64,000 nt of DNA from Endozoicomonas gorgoniicola (GTDB taxonomy: Bacteria > Pseudomonadota > Gammaproteobacteria > Pseudomonadales > Endozoicomonadaceae). The notes under the pieces are model-generated. The model was not told the DNA's origin. It worked only from the letters and a program-made list of their open reading frames with translations, and did not search any database. This document shows positions 35,222 through 43,522 of this stretch, piece after piece. How positions within the stretch are numbered: position 1 is the stretch's first letter; each line of letters opens with the position of its first letter. Where the stretch lies: NCBI RefSeq assembly GCF_025562715.2, contig NZ_JAPFCC010000001.1:5666001-5730000 (forward strand), in the 5' to 3' direction. The translations under genes were made by a program, and so were the position numbers.

Positions 35222-35250
35222 TTGATAAGGTTTGTTGCTGTTTGTAAAAA
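35222..35250 (+). promoter_or_regulatory. Candidate promoter for glpFK
   Basis: TTGATA at 35222 and TAAAAA at 35245 with a 17-base spacer lie about 90 bp upstream of glpF and next to the perfect FNR box. The rest of 34901-35339 contains no gene. Confidence 0.4.
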
Positions 35251-35339
35251 TACACCCCGTATTAAGACCACTTTGAATTTATTAGAAGACAGGTCTGAAT
35301 TAACCAATGTCATAACCTGGATGGGTGGAACTTATTATT

Positions 35340-36158
35340 ATGCGTAAATCACTGTTAGGAGAATGCCTTGCCGAATTTATTGGTGCAGGGCTTCTGATTT
35401 TCTTTGGTGTTGGTTGTGTGGCCGCACTGGTTCTGGCTGGCGTTGATTTTGGTCAGTGGGAAGTATCCATTGTCTGGGGTCTGGGGGTTGCCATTGCCAT
35501 TTATGTGACCGGTGGCGTTTCCGGCGCTCATCTTAACCCTGCTGTTACTCTCGCTTTGACCGCATTCAAAGGCTTTGAGAAGCATAAAGTTCTGCCTTAT
35601 ATTCTGGCCCAGGTACTGGGTGCGTTCTGTTCCGCTGCTCTGGTTTATTTCCTCTATAGCAGCCTGTTTGCAGACTATGAACTGGCTAACGGTATTATTC
35701 GTGGCTCTGAAGAAAGTCTGGCAACGGCTGGTATATTCTCTACTTACGCTCACGCTTCCCTGAGCAATATGCAGGCATTTGCAGTTGAGTTCATGATTAC
35801 TGCCGTATTGATGGCTGGCATTCTGGCTATTGGTGATGATAACAACGGTGCTGTCAACGGCGCCCTGTCTGCCCTGCTGATTGGTCTTTTGATTGCTGTT
35901 ATTGGCGCTTCTTTCGGCCCTCTGACCGGTTTCGCCATGAACCCTGCCCGTGACTTTGGTCCCAAGCTGTTTGCCTTTTTGGCTGGCTGGGGCGAGGTGG
36001 CTCTGACCGGCGCTCGTTCTAACCCTTACTTCTGGGTTCCAATTGTTGCTCCAATCGCTGGCGCAATGGCCGGTGCATGGACCTACATCAACCTGCTGGG
36101 TAAACAGGTTGAGCCGGTTGAGTGTGCAACGCCGGGCTGTGAAATCAAGACAGCCTGA
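35340..36158 (+). CDS. glpF: Glycerol facilitator, aquaglyceroporin
   Basis: The 272-residue inner-membrane channel has six helices and two half-helices. Both NPA boxes are present, GAHLNPAVTL (about residues 60-69) and GFAMNPARDFGPK (about 195-207); the Asp after the second box is typical of glycerol-conducting rather than water-only channels. ATG 35340 (MRKSLLGEC) is preferred over the in-frame start at 35325. It is first of glpFK, with 122 bp before glpK. Confidence 0.95.
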   Translation: MRKSLLGECLAEFIGAGLLIFFGVGCVAALVLAGVDFGQWEVSIVWGLGVAIAIYVTGGVSGAHLNPAVTLALTAFKGFEKHKVLPYILAQVLGAFCSAALVYFLYSSLFADYELANGIIRGSEESLATAGIFSTYAHASLSNMQAFAVEFMITAVLMAGILAIGDDNNGAVNGALSALLIGLLIAVIGASFGPLTGFAMNPARDFGPKLFAFLAGWGEVALTGARSNPYFWVPIVAPIAGAMAGAWTYINLLGKQVEPVECATPGCEIKTA

Positions 36159-36192
36159 ATCAATAAATAAAATGAGCGCTGCCTTTCTCAAC

Positions 36193-36257
36193 CCCTGAAT
36201 AACAGTGTGTTGAATGTGGCGCGCTCCCTGATTAGCCCGAAGTTTGATTATTCAGGG
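36193..36257 (+). repeat. Long-range inverted repeat in glpF-glpK gap
   Basis: CCCTGAATAA (36193-36202) and TTATTCAGGG (36248-36257) are perfect complements 45 bases apart, ending 23 bases before glpK. In the glpFK transcript they could form a hairpin near the glpK ribosome-binding site (AAGGAA). Confidence 0.6.
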
Positions 36258-36280
36258 CTGAACAATAAGGAATTAAGATT

Positions 36281-37789
36281 ATGACCAATGAAAAAAAATA
36301 CGTTGTTTCTCTGGATCAGGGTACAACCAGCTCCCGCGCCATCATTTTCAACCACGATGGTGATATTGTAGGGTCTTCCCAGCGCGAATTTACTCAGTAC
36401 TACCCTCAGCCAGGCTGGGTTGAGCACGACCCGATGGAAATCTGGGCGACTCAAAGCTCGGTTCTGACAGAAGTGCTGGCTAAAACGGGTATCCCTTCTG
36501 ATGAAGTGGCTGCTCTGGGCATCACCAACCAGCGTGAGACAACCGTCGTCTGGGACAAGAACACGGGGCGTCCGGTTTATAACGCGATTGTATGGCAGTG
36601 CCGTCGTACGACAGATATCTGTGAACAACTGAAGAAAGCGGGTCTGGAAAGTCATATTCGTGAAACCACTGGCCTGGTACTGGATGCTTACTTCTCCGGC
36701 ACCAAGATCAAGTGGATTCTGGATAATGTGGAAGGCGCTCGCGAAAGTGCCGAGAAAGGTGATCTGCTGTTCGGTACTATTGACACCTGGCTGACCTGGA
36801 AGCTGACCAATGGTCGTGCGCATGTCACCGATTACTCCAATGCTTCCCGTACCATGCTGTTTGATATTAACAAGCTGGACTGGGACGAAACCATGCTGGA
36901 CGCTCTGGGTATTCCCCGCAGTATGCTGCCGGAAGTGAAGTCCAGCTCTGAAGTGTACGGACAGACCAACATCGGCGGTAAAGGCGGTACCCGTATTCCT
37001 GTTGCCGGTATGGCTGGTGATCAGCAGGCAGCCCTGTTCGGTCAGATGTGTCATGAAAAGGGTATGGCCAAGAACACATACGGCACTGGTTGCTTCCTGC
37101 TGATGAACACTGGTGAGGAGCCGGTTAAATCTGAAAATGGTCTGCTGACCACCATTGCTTTCGGCCTTGATGGCAAAGTTCAGTACGCCCTGGAAGGTTC
37201 TGTATTTATGGGCGGCGCTTCTGTTCAGTGGCTGCGTGACGAGCTGGGTCTGGTACGTGATGCGTCTGATACTGAATACTTTGCCAGCAAGGTAAAAGAC
37301 ACTAACGGCGTTTATGTGGTACCTGCTTTTGTCGGTCTGGGTGCGCCTTACTGGGATCCTTATGCCCGTGGTTCCATTTTCGGCCTGACCCGTGGTTCCA
37401 ACCGCAACCATATTGTGCGTGCAACGCTTGAATCGATTGCTTATCAGTCCCGTGACCTGCTGGAAGCGATGCAACAGGATTCTGGTATCGAAATGAAGCA
37501 GCTGCGTGTTGACGGTGGTGCGGTTGCCAACAACTTCCTGATGCAGTTCCAGGCTGACATTCTGAAGACAGAAGTGGTTCGTCCAACCGTCACTGAATCC
37601 ACAGCAGCCGGCTCTGCTTATCTGGCTGGTTTGGCAGTTGGCTTCTGGGAAAGTACTGACGAACTGAAAGACAAGGTGTCTGTTGACCGCACTTATGCGC
37701 CTGTCATGGAAGAAGAACAGCGTGCAGACCTGTATAAAGGCTGGAAGAAGGCTGTTGAGCGCAGCCTGAAGTGGGAAGAACAGGAGTAA
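36281..37789 (+). CDS. glpK: Glycerol kinase
   Basis: The 502-residue FGGY-family kinase makes sn-glycerol-3-phosphate from glycerol and ATP. Visible family segments are VVSLDQGTTSSRAIIF (phosphate-binding loop), GITNQRETTVVWD, the substrate loop AIVWQCRRT, GTIDTWLTWKLT and MAGDQQAALFGQ, and the C-terminal LRVDGGAVANNFLMQFQADIL. Length and order match GlpK. AAGGAATTAAGATT precedes the ATG. It works with GlpF by trapping incoming glycerol. Confidence 0.96.
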   Translation: MTNEKKYVVSLDQGTTSSRAIIFNHDGDIVGSSQREFTQYYPQPGWVEHDPMEIWATQSSVLTEVLAKTGIPSDEVAALGITNQRETTVVWDKNTGRPVYNAIVWQCRRTTDICEQLKKAGLESHIRETTGLVLDAYFSGTKIKWILDNVEGARESAEKGDLLFGTIDTWLTWKLTNGRAHVTDYSNASRTMLFDINKLDWDETMLDALGIPRSMLPEVKSSSEVYGQTNIGGKGGTRIPVAGMAGDQQAALFGQMCHEKGMAKNTYGTGCFLLMNTGEEPVKSENGLLTTIAFGLDGKVQYALEGSVFMGGASVQWLRDELGLVRDASDTEYFASKVKDTNGVYVVPAFVGLGAPYWDPYARGSIFGLTRGSNRNHIVRATLESIAYQSRDLLEAMQQDSGIEMKQLRVDGGAVANNFLMQFQADILKTEVVRPTVTESTAAGSAYLAGLAVGFWESTDELKDKVSVDRTYAPVMEEEQRADLYKGWKKAVERSLKWEEQE

Positions 37790-37850
37790 TAGCCGACGAC
37801 AGACTAACGATAAAGTGTAGAGTTAAAACTCTGATGAAGTGAGTGGGAAC

Positions 37851-37888
37851 CGGGTCGCAGTGGCATCAGTCATTGTGGCCCGTTTTTT
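37851..37888 (+). terminator. Terminator after glpK
   Basis: The arms CGGGTCGCA and TTGTGGCCCG pair over nine bases with two G-U pairs and are followed by TTTTTT. Confidence 0.7.
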
Positions 37889-37945
37889 ACTGGTCTTTGA
37901 AAGATCGATTGGCATTATCATTCATCATGAATACTCCTTTATGTG

Positions 37946-37973
37946 GCAAAAAAAACCGGCAGACCGCCGGTTT
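37946..37973 (-). terminator. Terminator after fur
   Basis: On the minus strand AAACCGGC, a 5-base loop, and GCCGGTTT are followed by a run of T. It lies 75 bases past the fur stop. Confidence 0.85.
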
Positions 37974-38047
37974 CATAAAATTTTGCACAAATGATTGGAA
38001 ACGCTCCGTATCAAAACCGTTTTGTGGTTTATGACACCGGGTCAGAA

Positions 38048-38458
38048 TCAGGACTTCTCCTTAGGCTTTACATAAAGCACAAGATTGTGATCCACAATTT
38101 CATAGCCATGCTGGTCGGCAATCTCTTTCTGCCGACGTTCAATTTCTTCATCAATAAACTCGATGATCTCTCCGCTTTCCACGCACACCATGTGGTCATG
38201 GTGTTCTCCACGAGCCAGCTCAAACACGGAGTGGCCGCTGTCGAAGTTGTGGCGCACCACCAGGCCAGCGCCTTCAAACTGGGTTAATACCCGATAGACC
38301 GTAGCAAGGCCTACATCCTCTTCTGCCTCCAGCAAAGCCTTGTAGACATCTTCGGCACTCATATGAAGACCCTGGGAGCCTTCCAGAATCTGCAGGATTT
38401 TAACTCGCGGAAGCGTTACTTTCAGACCCGCTTTGCGCAATTCTTGATTTTCCAACAC
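38048..38458 (-). CDS. fur: Ferric uptake regulator
   Basis: The 136-residue iron-sensing repressor has the winged-helix region GLKVTLPRVKILQILEGSQGLHMSAEDVYKALLE, with the recognition part VGLATVYRVLTQFEGAGLV. The metal site HHDHMVCVESGEIIEF and the dimer domain follow. Length and motifs are standard, although the second CxxC zinc motif at the C-terminus is absent, as in many gammaproteobacterial Fur proteins. It is divergent from bamE (95 bp apart), a gene order common in gammaproteobacteria. Confidence 0.95.
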   Translation of the reverse strand: MLENQELRKAGLKVTLPRVKILQILEGSQGLHMSAEDVYKALLEAEEDVGLATVYRVLTQFEGAGLVVRHNFDSGHSVFELARGEHHDHMVCVESGEIIEFIDEEIERRQKEIADQHGYEIVDHNLVLYVKPKEKS

Positions 38459-38552
38459 GTTTCCCTAACCTTTAACAGGTGAACCCTGCTATTATCACAT
38501 TTTCGTGTAAGTATTTCATTTTGTGCAAGAAGATAGTGGAAGTCTGATACCG

Positions 38553-38918
38553 ATGCAAAAAACTCTGGCTCTGACCGCAGCACTCCTATCTGCCGCCCTT
38601 CTGGCTGGATGCGCCAGCTCCACAGACAGCGGCTCAAGGCTGATTAGTTTTCCAGGCGCCTACAAAATCGACATTCAGCAAGGCACAGTGATCACCCAGG
38701 AAATGGTGGATCAGCTGCGTCCCGGCATGACTCGCAATCAGGTGCAGTTCGTTATGGGTACTCCCCTGCTGGAAGATGCCTTCAACCGGGATCGCTGGGA
38801 TTATGTCTACAGCATGCAGCCCGGAGGCAAAAAGCGTACTCAGCAGACCGTGACTATCTTCTTTAAAAACGATCAGCTGGTGTCTGTTAAGGGCGACCTT
38901 CGCCCAACACCTCAATAA
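38553..38918 (+). CDS. bamE: Outer membrane assembly lipoprotein BamE
   Basis: The 121-residue lipoprotein belongs to the BAM complex, which inserts beta-barrel proteins into the outer membrane. The signal peptide ends in the lipobox LAGC with Cys20 as the lipidated residue. The SmpA/OmlA core follows: ITQEMVDQLRPGMTRNQVQFVMGTPLLEDAFNRDRWDYVYSM. ATG 38553 is chosen because it starts the signal peptide; an in-frame start at 38523 would spoil it. Confidence 0.94.
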   Translation: MQKTLALTAALLSAALLAGCASSTDSGSRLISFPGAYKIDIQQGTVITQEMVDQLRPGMTRNQVQFVMGTPLLEDAFNRDRWDYVYSMQPGGKKRTQQTVTIFFKNDQLVSVKGDLRPTPQ

Positions 38919-38974
38919 TATCCATTGCAACAATAATATCGCGCTTAATTTCTTCAAGAATCACGACAGAAAAA

Positions 38975-39301
38975 TCAGGCGGAAGCCTCTTTCTTCTGTT
39001 TTGCTTCAGCCGCACGACGCTTTCGCACCTCTTTCGGGTCAGCAACCAGGGCACGATAGATTTCTATCCGGTCTCCTTCACGAACAGCCTGTTCGGTCGG
39101 TTTGGGAACAACCTTGCCAAAAAGCCCCAGTTTCGGGGCATCAAGGTCGATCTCCGGAAAAAATGACTGAATTCCGGATTGTCTGACCGCTTCCAGCAGG
39201 CTGGTTCCTTCTTCGACCTGAATGTGCAGGATTTTCTGTTCGTAAGGTTTGGCATACGCCACTTCTACCCGGATCCGAGGCTTAGAGTTTTCACCGGTCA
39301 T
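38975..39301 (-). CDS. rnfH: RnfH family protein (RatB)
   Basis: The 108-residue protein is of the UPF0125/RnfH ubiquitin-like family: IRVEVAYAKPYEQKILHIQVEEGTSLLEAV and then VVPKPTEQAVREGDRIEIYRAL. The C-terminus is lysine/arginine rich (DPKEVRKRRAAEAKQKK). Its start overlaps the ratA stop (TAATG), the usual ratA-rnfH pairing. The molecular role is unsettled. Confidence 0.9.
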   Translation of the reverse strand: MTGENSKPRIRVEVAYAKPYEQKILHIQVEEGTSLLEAVRQSGIQSFFPEIDLDAPKLGLFGKVVPKPTEQAVREGDRIEIYRALVADPKEVRKRRAAEAKQKKEASA

Positions 39302-39750
39302 TATTCAGAACCTTTATCCGCTCCATACAACACATGAGCACGCAGGCAAAAAGCATCTATCATTTTGTCCATAGCCTGCTCAAACACAGCACCGACGGTT
39401 GCCTTCAGAACAGGATTAGACAGTTCAAACATCAGCTCCAGAGACACCTTGCAACCATCATCCATCAGAGCCTTGAATGTCCAGACGCCCTGAAGGCGAG
39501 AGAAAGGGCCACTCAACAACTGTATTTCTATGGACTCATTCCGGGTCATCAGGTTCCGTGTAGTAAAATCACAACTTAAACCACCCATGGCAAGACTGAG
39601 TGATGCATCGATCACATTCTCTTCAGAGGAGAAAATGTGAGCCCTCTGACACCAGGGTAAAAATTCGGGATAAGACCCCACATCAGCAATCAGATCATAC
39701 ATCTGTTCAGCAGAGTGCATAATCAGTGCAGAACGAGACACCTTAGACAT
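39301..39750 (-). CDS. ratA: RatA/COQ10-like START-domain protein
   Basis: The 149-residue protein has a polyketide-cyclase/START fold: SKVSRSALIMHSAEQMYDLIADVGSYPEFLPWCQRA at the N-terminus and the long C-terminal helix FEQAMDKMIDAFCLRA. In E. coli RatA was reported as a ribosome-association toxin; relatives (COQ10) bind ubiquinone, so the true role is uncertain. ATG 39750 has GAGGA 5 bases upstream. It is cotranscribed with rnfH. Confidence 0.88.
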   Translation of the reverse strand: MSKVSRSALIMHSAEQMYDLIADVGSYPEFLPWCQRAHIFSSEENVIDASLSLAMGGLSCDFTTRNLMTRNESIEIQLLSGPFSRLQGVWTFKALMDDGCKVSLELMFELSNPVLKATVGAVFEQAMDKMIDAFCLRAHVLYGADKGSE

Positions 39751-39784
39751 AGCTTTCCTCATGCCATCAGCTGATTAAATAAAC

Positions 39785-39817
39785 AAAGGCCGGATAGAAT
39801 AACCCAATCCGGCCTTT
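39785..39817 (-). terminator. Terminator between the sodium symporter and ratA
   Basis: The perfect 11-bp stem AAAGGCCGGAT/ATCCGGCCTTT, with an 11-base loop, ends the symporter transcript on the minus strand before ratA. Confidence 0.85.
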
Positions 39818-39869
39818 CAGGAACAGTCACATTAGTGCTAGTCCTGTCAGACCAGCCCCTGATGCATTG

Positions 39870-41228
39870 TTATGTCAGTGCAGAGATCAGCACCAACAGC
39901 ACACTGACAGGCACAACGATTCGAATCAATGCCAGCCAGATGTTGAACATTCCAGAATCCATAGTCAGTTCGTTCACCAGTATAGAGCGTTTCATGACCC
40001 AGCCCGCAAAGATCGCCGTCAACGCACCGCCCAGAGGCAGCAGAATCAGGTCAGTCGCATCTGCAAACAGGTCAAAGAATCCGCGTCCCAGAATCTTCAC
40101 TTCCGACCAGTGGTTGAAGGACAGAACGTTGGCCAGACCTACGAACCACACCAGACCGCCAATCAGGACAGTCGCAGCCGCACGGCTCATAGAGAAACGC
40201 TCAGTCACCCAGGCCAGACTTGGCTCAAGCAGGGAAATAGCAGAACTCAGCGCCGCAATACCCACCAGAACAAAGAAAATAAAGCCCACCACAGAACCAC
40301 CGGACATGCTGGCAAAGGCTGAAGTCAGGGATACAAACAACAGTCCTGGCCCCGCAGAAGGCTCCATGCCATGAGCGTAAACAATCGGGAATACGATCAG
40401 GCCGGAAATAATCGCCATCAGCGTATCCAGGAATGCAACATTCAGAGCGGTACGGGGAATGGAGTTATTCGCTGGCATGTAGGCACCGTAAGCCATCAGG
40501 GCACACATCCCCAGACTCAGGGTAAAGAACGCCTGCCCCATGGCAGCCATCACCGCTTTACCGGTCAGGTTGCTGAGATTGAAGTCAAACATAAAGTGGA
40601 AACCGCGCATGAACTCGCCAGTGGCAAACATGCTGTAGCCCATCATCACAATCAGCAACAGGAACAGGGTTGGCATCATCACCTGCAGGCCTTTCTCCAG
40701 ACCTTTGTGAATACCACGGGCGGTAACAAAAATAGTGATTCCCATAAAGACGGTATGCCAGAAAGTCTGGCGCGAAGCAGACATCACCAGACCATCAAAC
40801 TCAGAACCGACTTCAGCGGGCGACATACCGACAAAATGCCCCGTCAGCAATTCAAAAGCATAAGACAGGGTCCAGCCTGCGATCACACTATAAAACGTCA
40901 GGACAACAAAGCTGGTCAGCATACCCAGCCAGGCAATACCGTTCCAGGCAGGACTGATACCCAGATCACTGGTCAGCTTGCGCATGGCATTCAGCGGGCT
41001 CAGTCGTGCGCTACGACCAATGACGGTTTCAGCCATCAGCAGCGGAACGCCAATCAAGACAATAAACAACATATACATCAGAACGAATGCGCCACCGCCA
41101 TACTGACCGGCGATGTAGGGAAACTTCCAGATATTACCCAGACCAATAGCGGAGCCAGCGGCTGCGAGAATAAAGGTCCAGCGACTATTCCATGTGTTTT
41201 TCGATGTAGTTGGATTTTTTCCTGACAT
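39870..41228 (-). CDS. Neurotransmitter:sodium symporter (NSS/SNF family)
   Basis: The 452-residue transporter has about eleven to twelve helices. Helix 1 carries the sodium- and substrate-binding stretch AAAGSAIGLGNIWKFPYIAGQYGGGAFVLMY, the clear signature of the LeuT/NSS family; later helices contain SLGMCALMAYGAYM. Bacterial members usually take up amino acids (tryptophan, tyrosine, leucine); the substrate cannot be named here. ATG 41228 has GAGGAA upstream. It is monocistronic, with a terminator behind. Confidence 0.92.
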   Translation of the reverse strand: MSGKNPTTSKNTWNSRWTFILAAAGSAIGLGNIWKFPYIAGQYGGGAFVLMYMLFIVLIGVPLLMAETVIGRSARLSPLNAMRKLTSDLGISPAWNGIAWLGMLTSFVVLTFYSVIAGWTLSYAFELLTGHFVGMSPAEVGSEFDGLVMSASRQTFWHTVFMGITIFVTARGIHKGLEKGLQVMMPTLFLLLIVMMGYSMFATGEFMRGFHFMFDFNLSNLTGKAVMAAMGQAFFTLSLGMCALMAYGAYMPANNSIPRTALNVAFLDTLMAIISGLIVFPIVYAHGMEPSAGPGLLFVSLTSAFASMSGGSVVGFIFFVLVGIAALSSAISLLEPSLAWVTERFSMSRAAATVLIGGLVWFVGLANVLSFNHWSEVKILGRGFFDLFADATDLILLPLGGALTAIFAGWVMKRSILVNELTMDSGMFNIWLALIRIVVPVSVLLVLISALT

Positions 41229-41416
41229 AAGATTCCTCAAAAACGTGCAGCAATTATCGTCTTTTTGAATGTATCGCCCCGAGCCGGGCCTGAAAGGAAG
41301 TCACAGTCTGTTCGCAGATAGTGGGAAACTTTTCAAATCGTACGCAGTATAAATACGGAGCAAGTACAGCATTCTATAGGCCTAAACGCAACGTGCAAGA
41401 TTTTTTTTCTGCACAC

Positions 41417-41461
41417 TCAAACAAAAACATGTCTTTCATAGGTTTTTCAAACAAAAACATG
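41417..41461. repeat. Direct repeat upstream of smpB
   Basis: TCAAACAAAAACATG occurs at 41417-41431 and 41447-41461, 30 bp apart. The rest of 41229-41543 holds no gene I can support, only AT-rich promoter-like DNA for smpB and the symporter. Confidence 0.6.
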
Positions 41462-41543
41462 AAATTCAACTACATGCGAACACAAAACAGCAACATTGAC
41501 TCACGCAACTGGTTTTATCAGTAAGTAACGTTATAATCCGCCC

Positions 41544-42023
41544 ATGGCTAAGAAATCGAAAAAGGGCGGTAAGAGCGACTCCTCTATCGTCGTTAACAAA
41601 AAAGCTCGCCACGATTATCACCTGGATGAATCGTTTGAGGCGGGTCTCTCTCTCTCAGGCTGGGAAGTTAAAAGTCTCCGGCAGGGTAAAGTGCAGCTGG
41701 TCGACAGCTATGTACTGCTGAAAGACGGCGAAGCCTGGTTAATTGGTGCCCAGATCACACCGTTGAACACGGCGTCCACACATGTGATTGCCGACCCTCT
41801 GCGCGACCGGAAACTACTGCTGAACAAACGTGAGCTGGCAAAGCTGTTCGCTGAAACCCAGCAAAAAGGTTACACCTGTGTGGCTGTAAAACTGTACTGG
41901 AAACAACATCTGATCAAATGCCAGATTGCTCTGGCACGAGGCAAGAAAGAGTTCGACAAACGCGCTGCCAGCAAAGAGCGTGAGTGGAATATAGAGAAGC
42001 AGCGAGTCATGCATCGCGGCTAA
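41544..42023 (+). CDS. smpB: SsrA-binding protein SmpB
   Basis: The 159-residue partner of tmRNA in trans-translation. Conserved segments are VVNKKARHDYHLDESFEAGLSLSGWEVKSLRQGKVQLVDSY, NTASTHVIADPLRDRKLLLNK and the C-terminal tail KKEFDKRAASKEREWNIEKQR, which enters the decoding centre. Length is normal. The first tmRNA gene lies 1.06 kb downstream, the usual proximity, with one unknown gene between. Confidence 0.97.
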   Translation: MAKKSKKGGKSDSSIVVNKKARHDYHLDESFEAGLSLSGWEVKSLRQGKVQLVDSYVLLKDGEAWLIGAQITPLNTASTHVIADPLRDRKLLLNKRELAKLFAETQQKGYTCVAVKLYWKQHLIKCQIALARGKKEFDKRAASKEREWNIEKQRVMHRG

Positions 42024-42101
42024 ACCTTCTGCCCATAAACAGCCATGAGCGCAAGAAACATTTTTTCGTCACCCTCGGTGATGAAAAAATTTTCACGGTA
42101 A

Positions 42102-42140
42102 AAAAAACCACTCATAGCAATAAAGCCTGAGTGGTTTTTT
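42102..42140. terminator. Bidirectional terminator after smpB
   Basis: AAAAAACCACTCA and TGAGTGGTTTTTT form a 13-bp stem with T-runs on both strands, between two convergent genes. A second hairpin, TTTTTTCGTCACC/GGTGATGAAAAAA, lies just before it at 42061-42089. Confidence 0.85.
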
Positions 42141-42155
42141 ATAAAGCATCTCACA

Positions 42156-42926
42156 TCACCGTTTACGCAAATTATTCAGCCTGTTCTGCAATTCAACAAA
42201 CCCAGACTTGTTCATGGTCACTTTGGAAGAAATGACCTTTCGTCTGAAGGTATCAGGAATCATTTTCCTGAGATGAACGTCAGAGATCTGATCAGCCTGC
42301 TCAGGATCTTTTGAAACTTTTACCAACATACTCACACAGCGATCTTTGAGCAGCGACAGTTCCAGGCTCGAAATTTCACCTTTAATACCTTTGGTCGTCA
42401 AGGCATTCCAGGTTTCCAGCAGATCCTTTGTTTTAGTAATTTTACCAATATAGTCAGACAGACCACGGAAAGATGAAGGCAGTATTATCGCTTTCGCATC
42501 AGCTTTCATCATGCCTGATGAACGACTGTTGCCTTTTGGTTCATGGGTTGGTGGCGAAGGAAGATTTGCTAAATCCTGTTCCAGCTTTTTTTGACGAGCG
42601 TCGTTTTGTCGACGCATCTGTTTCAAAGCGGCGGGCTCATCCATTGATTTTTTCTGAGCCTGGGTCTGACGCGCCCCGGGACGAGGCAATCCGGGAGAGG
42701 CCTTCCTTTGAGGTAAAGCACCCACTCTTCTTTTATTTAACGGTGAAGCCTTAAAGGCTTTTCGATTGAGCCCTGCCCTGACAACAGGCTTACCCGCTAA
42801 AGCAGAAACATTACGATGTTGAAACCGATCCGTAGCCTTTCTGCCAGTTTTACCAATCCTGTCATTAGTCGACTGTGGCTGAAAATTTGAAGTTCCTGTG
42901 TTTCCGACGCCGCCTGCCTGTGCCAT
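42156..42926 (-). CDS. Unknown basic protein
   Basis: A 256-residue, strongly basic protein of unknown family. The first 140 residues look disordered and rich in Arg, Lys, Pro and Gln (NRKAFKASPLNKRRVGALPQR; KQMRRQNDARQKKLEQDL). The rest is probably helical (SFRGLSDYIGKITKTKDLLETWNALTTKG… DVHLRKMIPDTFRRKVIS). No signal peptide or membrane helix is seen. It lies between smpB and the tmRNA gene, on the opposite strand. A nucleic-acid-binding or host-directed role would be a guess. Confidence 0.65.
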   Translation of the reverse strand: MAQAGGVGNTGTSNFQPQSTNDRIGKTGRKATDRFQHRNVSALAGKPVVRAGLNRKAFKASPLNKRRVGALPQRKASPGLPRPGARQTQAQKKSMDEPAALKQMRRQNDARQKKLEQDLANLPSPPTHEPKGNSRSSGMMKADAKAIILPSSFRGLSDYIGKITKTKDLLETWNALTTKGIKGEISSLELSLLKDRCVSMLVKVSKDPEQADQISDVHLRKMIPDTFRRKVISSKVTMNKSGFVELQNRLNNLRKR

Positions 42927-43087
42927 AAATGAACTCCTGTACCAAATTCAATTAAGTATACAAAAGCACCATACAGCTGAAATTTTGTACCGCTAAAGCA
43001 CTATTCATGTCGCACATATATATCAATTAGAAATTATTTATTGACTTTTACCCTACAAAATAGAATAGAATGGCGGCAGGTTTTTCC

Positions 43088-43453
43088 GGGGGCGATTAGG
43101 ATTCGACGACGGTTACAAAACCTGAGGTGCATGTCGAGCGCGTAGCTGCTCTCGTTAAACCAATAGCTACAACTTTTTAGTTGCAAACGAAGACAACTAC
43201 CAAGGAGCTATGGCAGCTTAAACCCTGCCTCCTCCCGATCACTCTGGCTTGCCTGTTGGCTGGTACTGATCGCAAATGCAAACTGGATCGCCATGAAGTA
43301 TGCCTGAGGCGGATTGGTTAAAACTTTTCAGGATCGCGTAGTGTCACCCTGACCGTTGGGTCGTTCTGCGTTAACCTAAAGACGGAATCTAAACATGTAG
43401 AGCCGAAGGCGGAGAATCGGCGGACGCGGGTTCAAATCCCGCCGCCTCCACCA
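43088..43453 (+). ncRNA. ssrA: tmRNA (SsrA), copy 1, next to smpB
   Basis: The 366-nt gene begins GGGGGCGATTAGGATTCGAC and ends in the tRNA-like GGTTCAAATCCCGCCGCC…CACCA. The 7-bp acceptor stem GGGGGCG pairs with CGCCTCC and includes the G3-U pair that identifies tmRNA to alanyl-tRNA synthetase. The tag reading frame at 43183-43221 (GCA resume codon to TAA) encodes ANEDNYQGAMAA. It tags proteins from stalled ribosomes for proteolysis, with SmpB. TTGACT at 43039 and TAGAAT boxes upstream are promoter-like. CCA is encoded. Confidence 0.97.
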
Positions 43454-43522
43454 TTTCCTTAAACCATCTCAAAAAGAAACAGACAGCCTGACTCTCAGAC
43501 ACAAAAAGCTGATCTGATTTCT

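Noticed and set aside
36248..37474. Long minus-strand open frame across glpK
   Set aside because: It lies antisense to a textbook glycerol kinase and its product has no recognisable domain.
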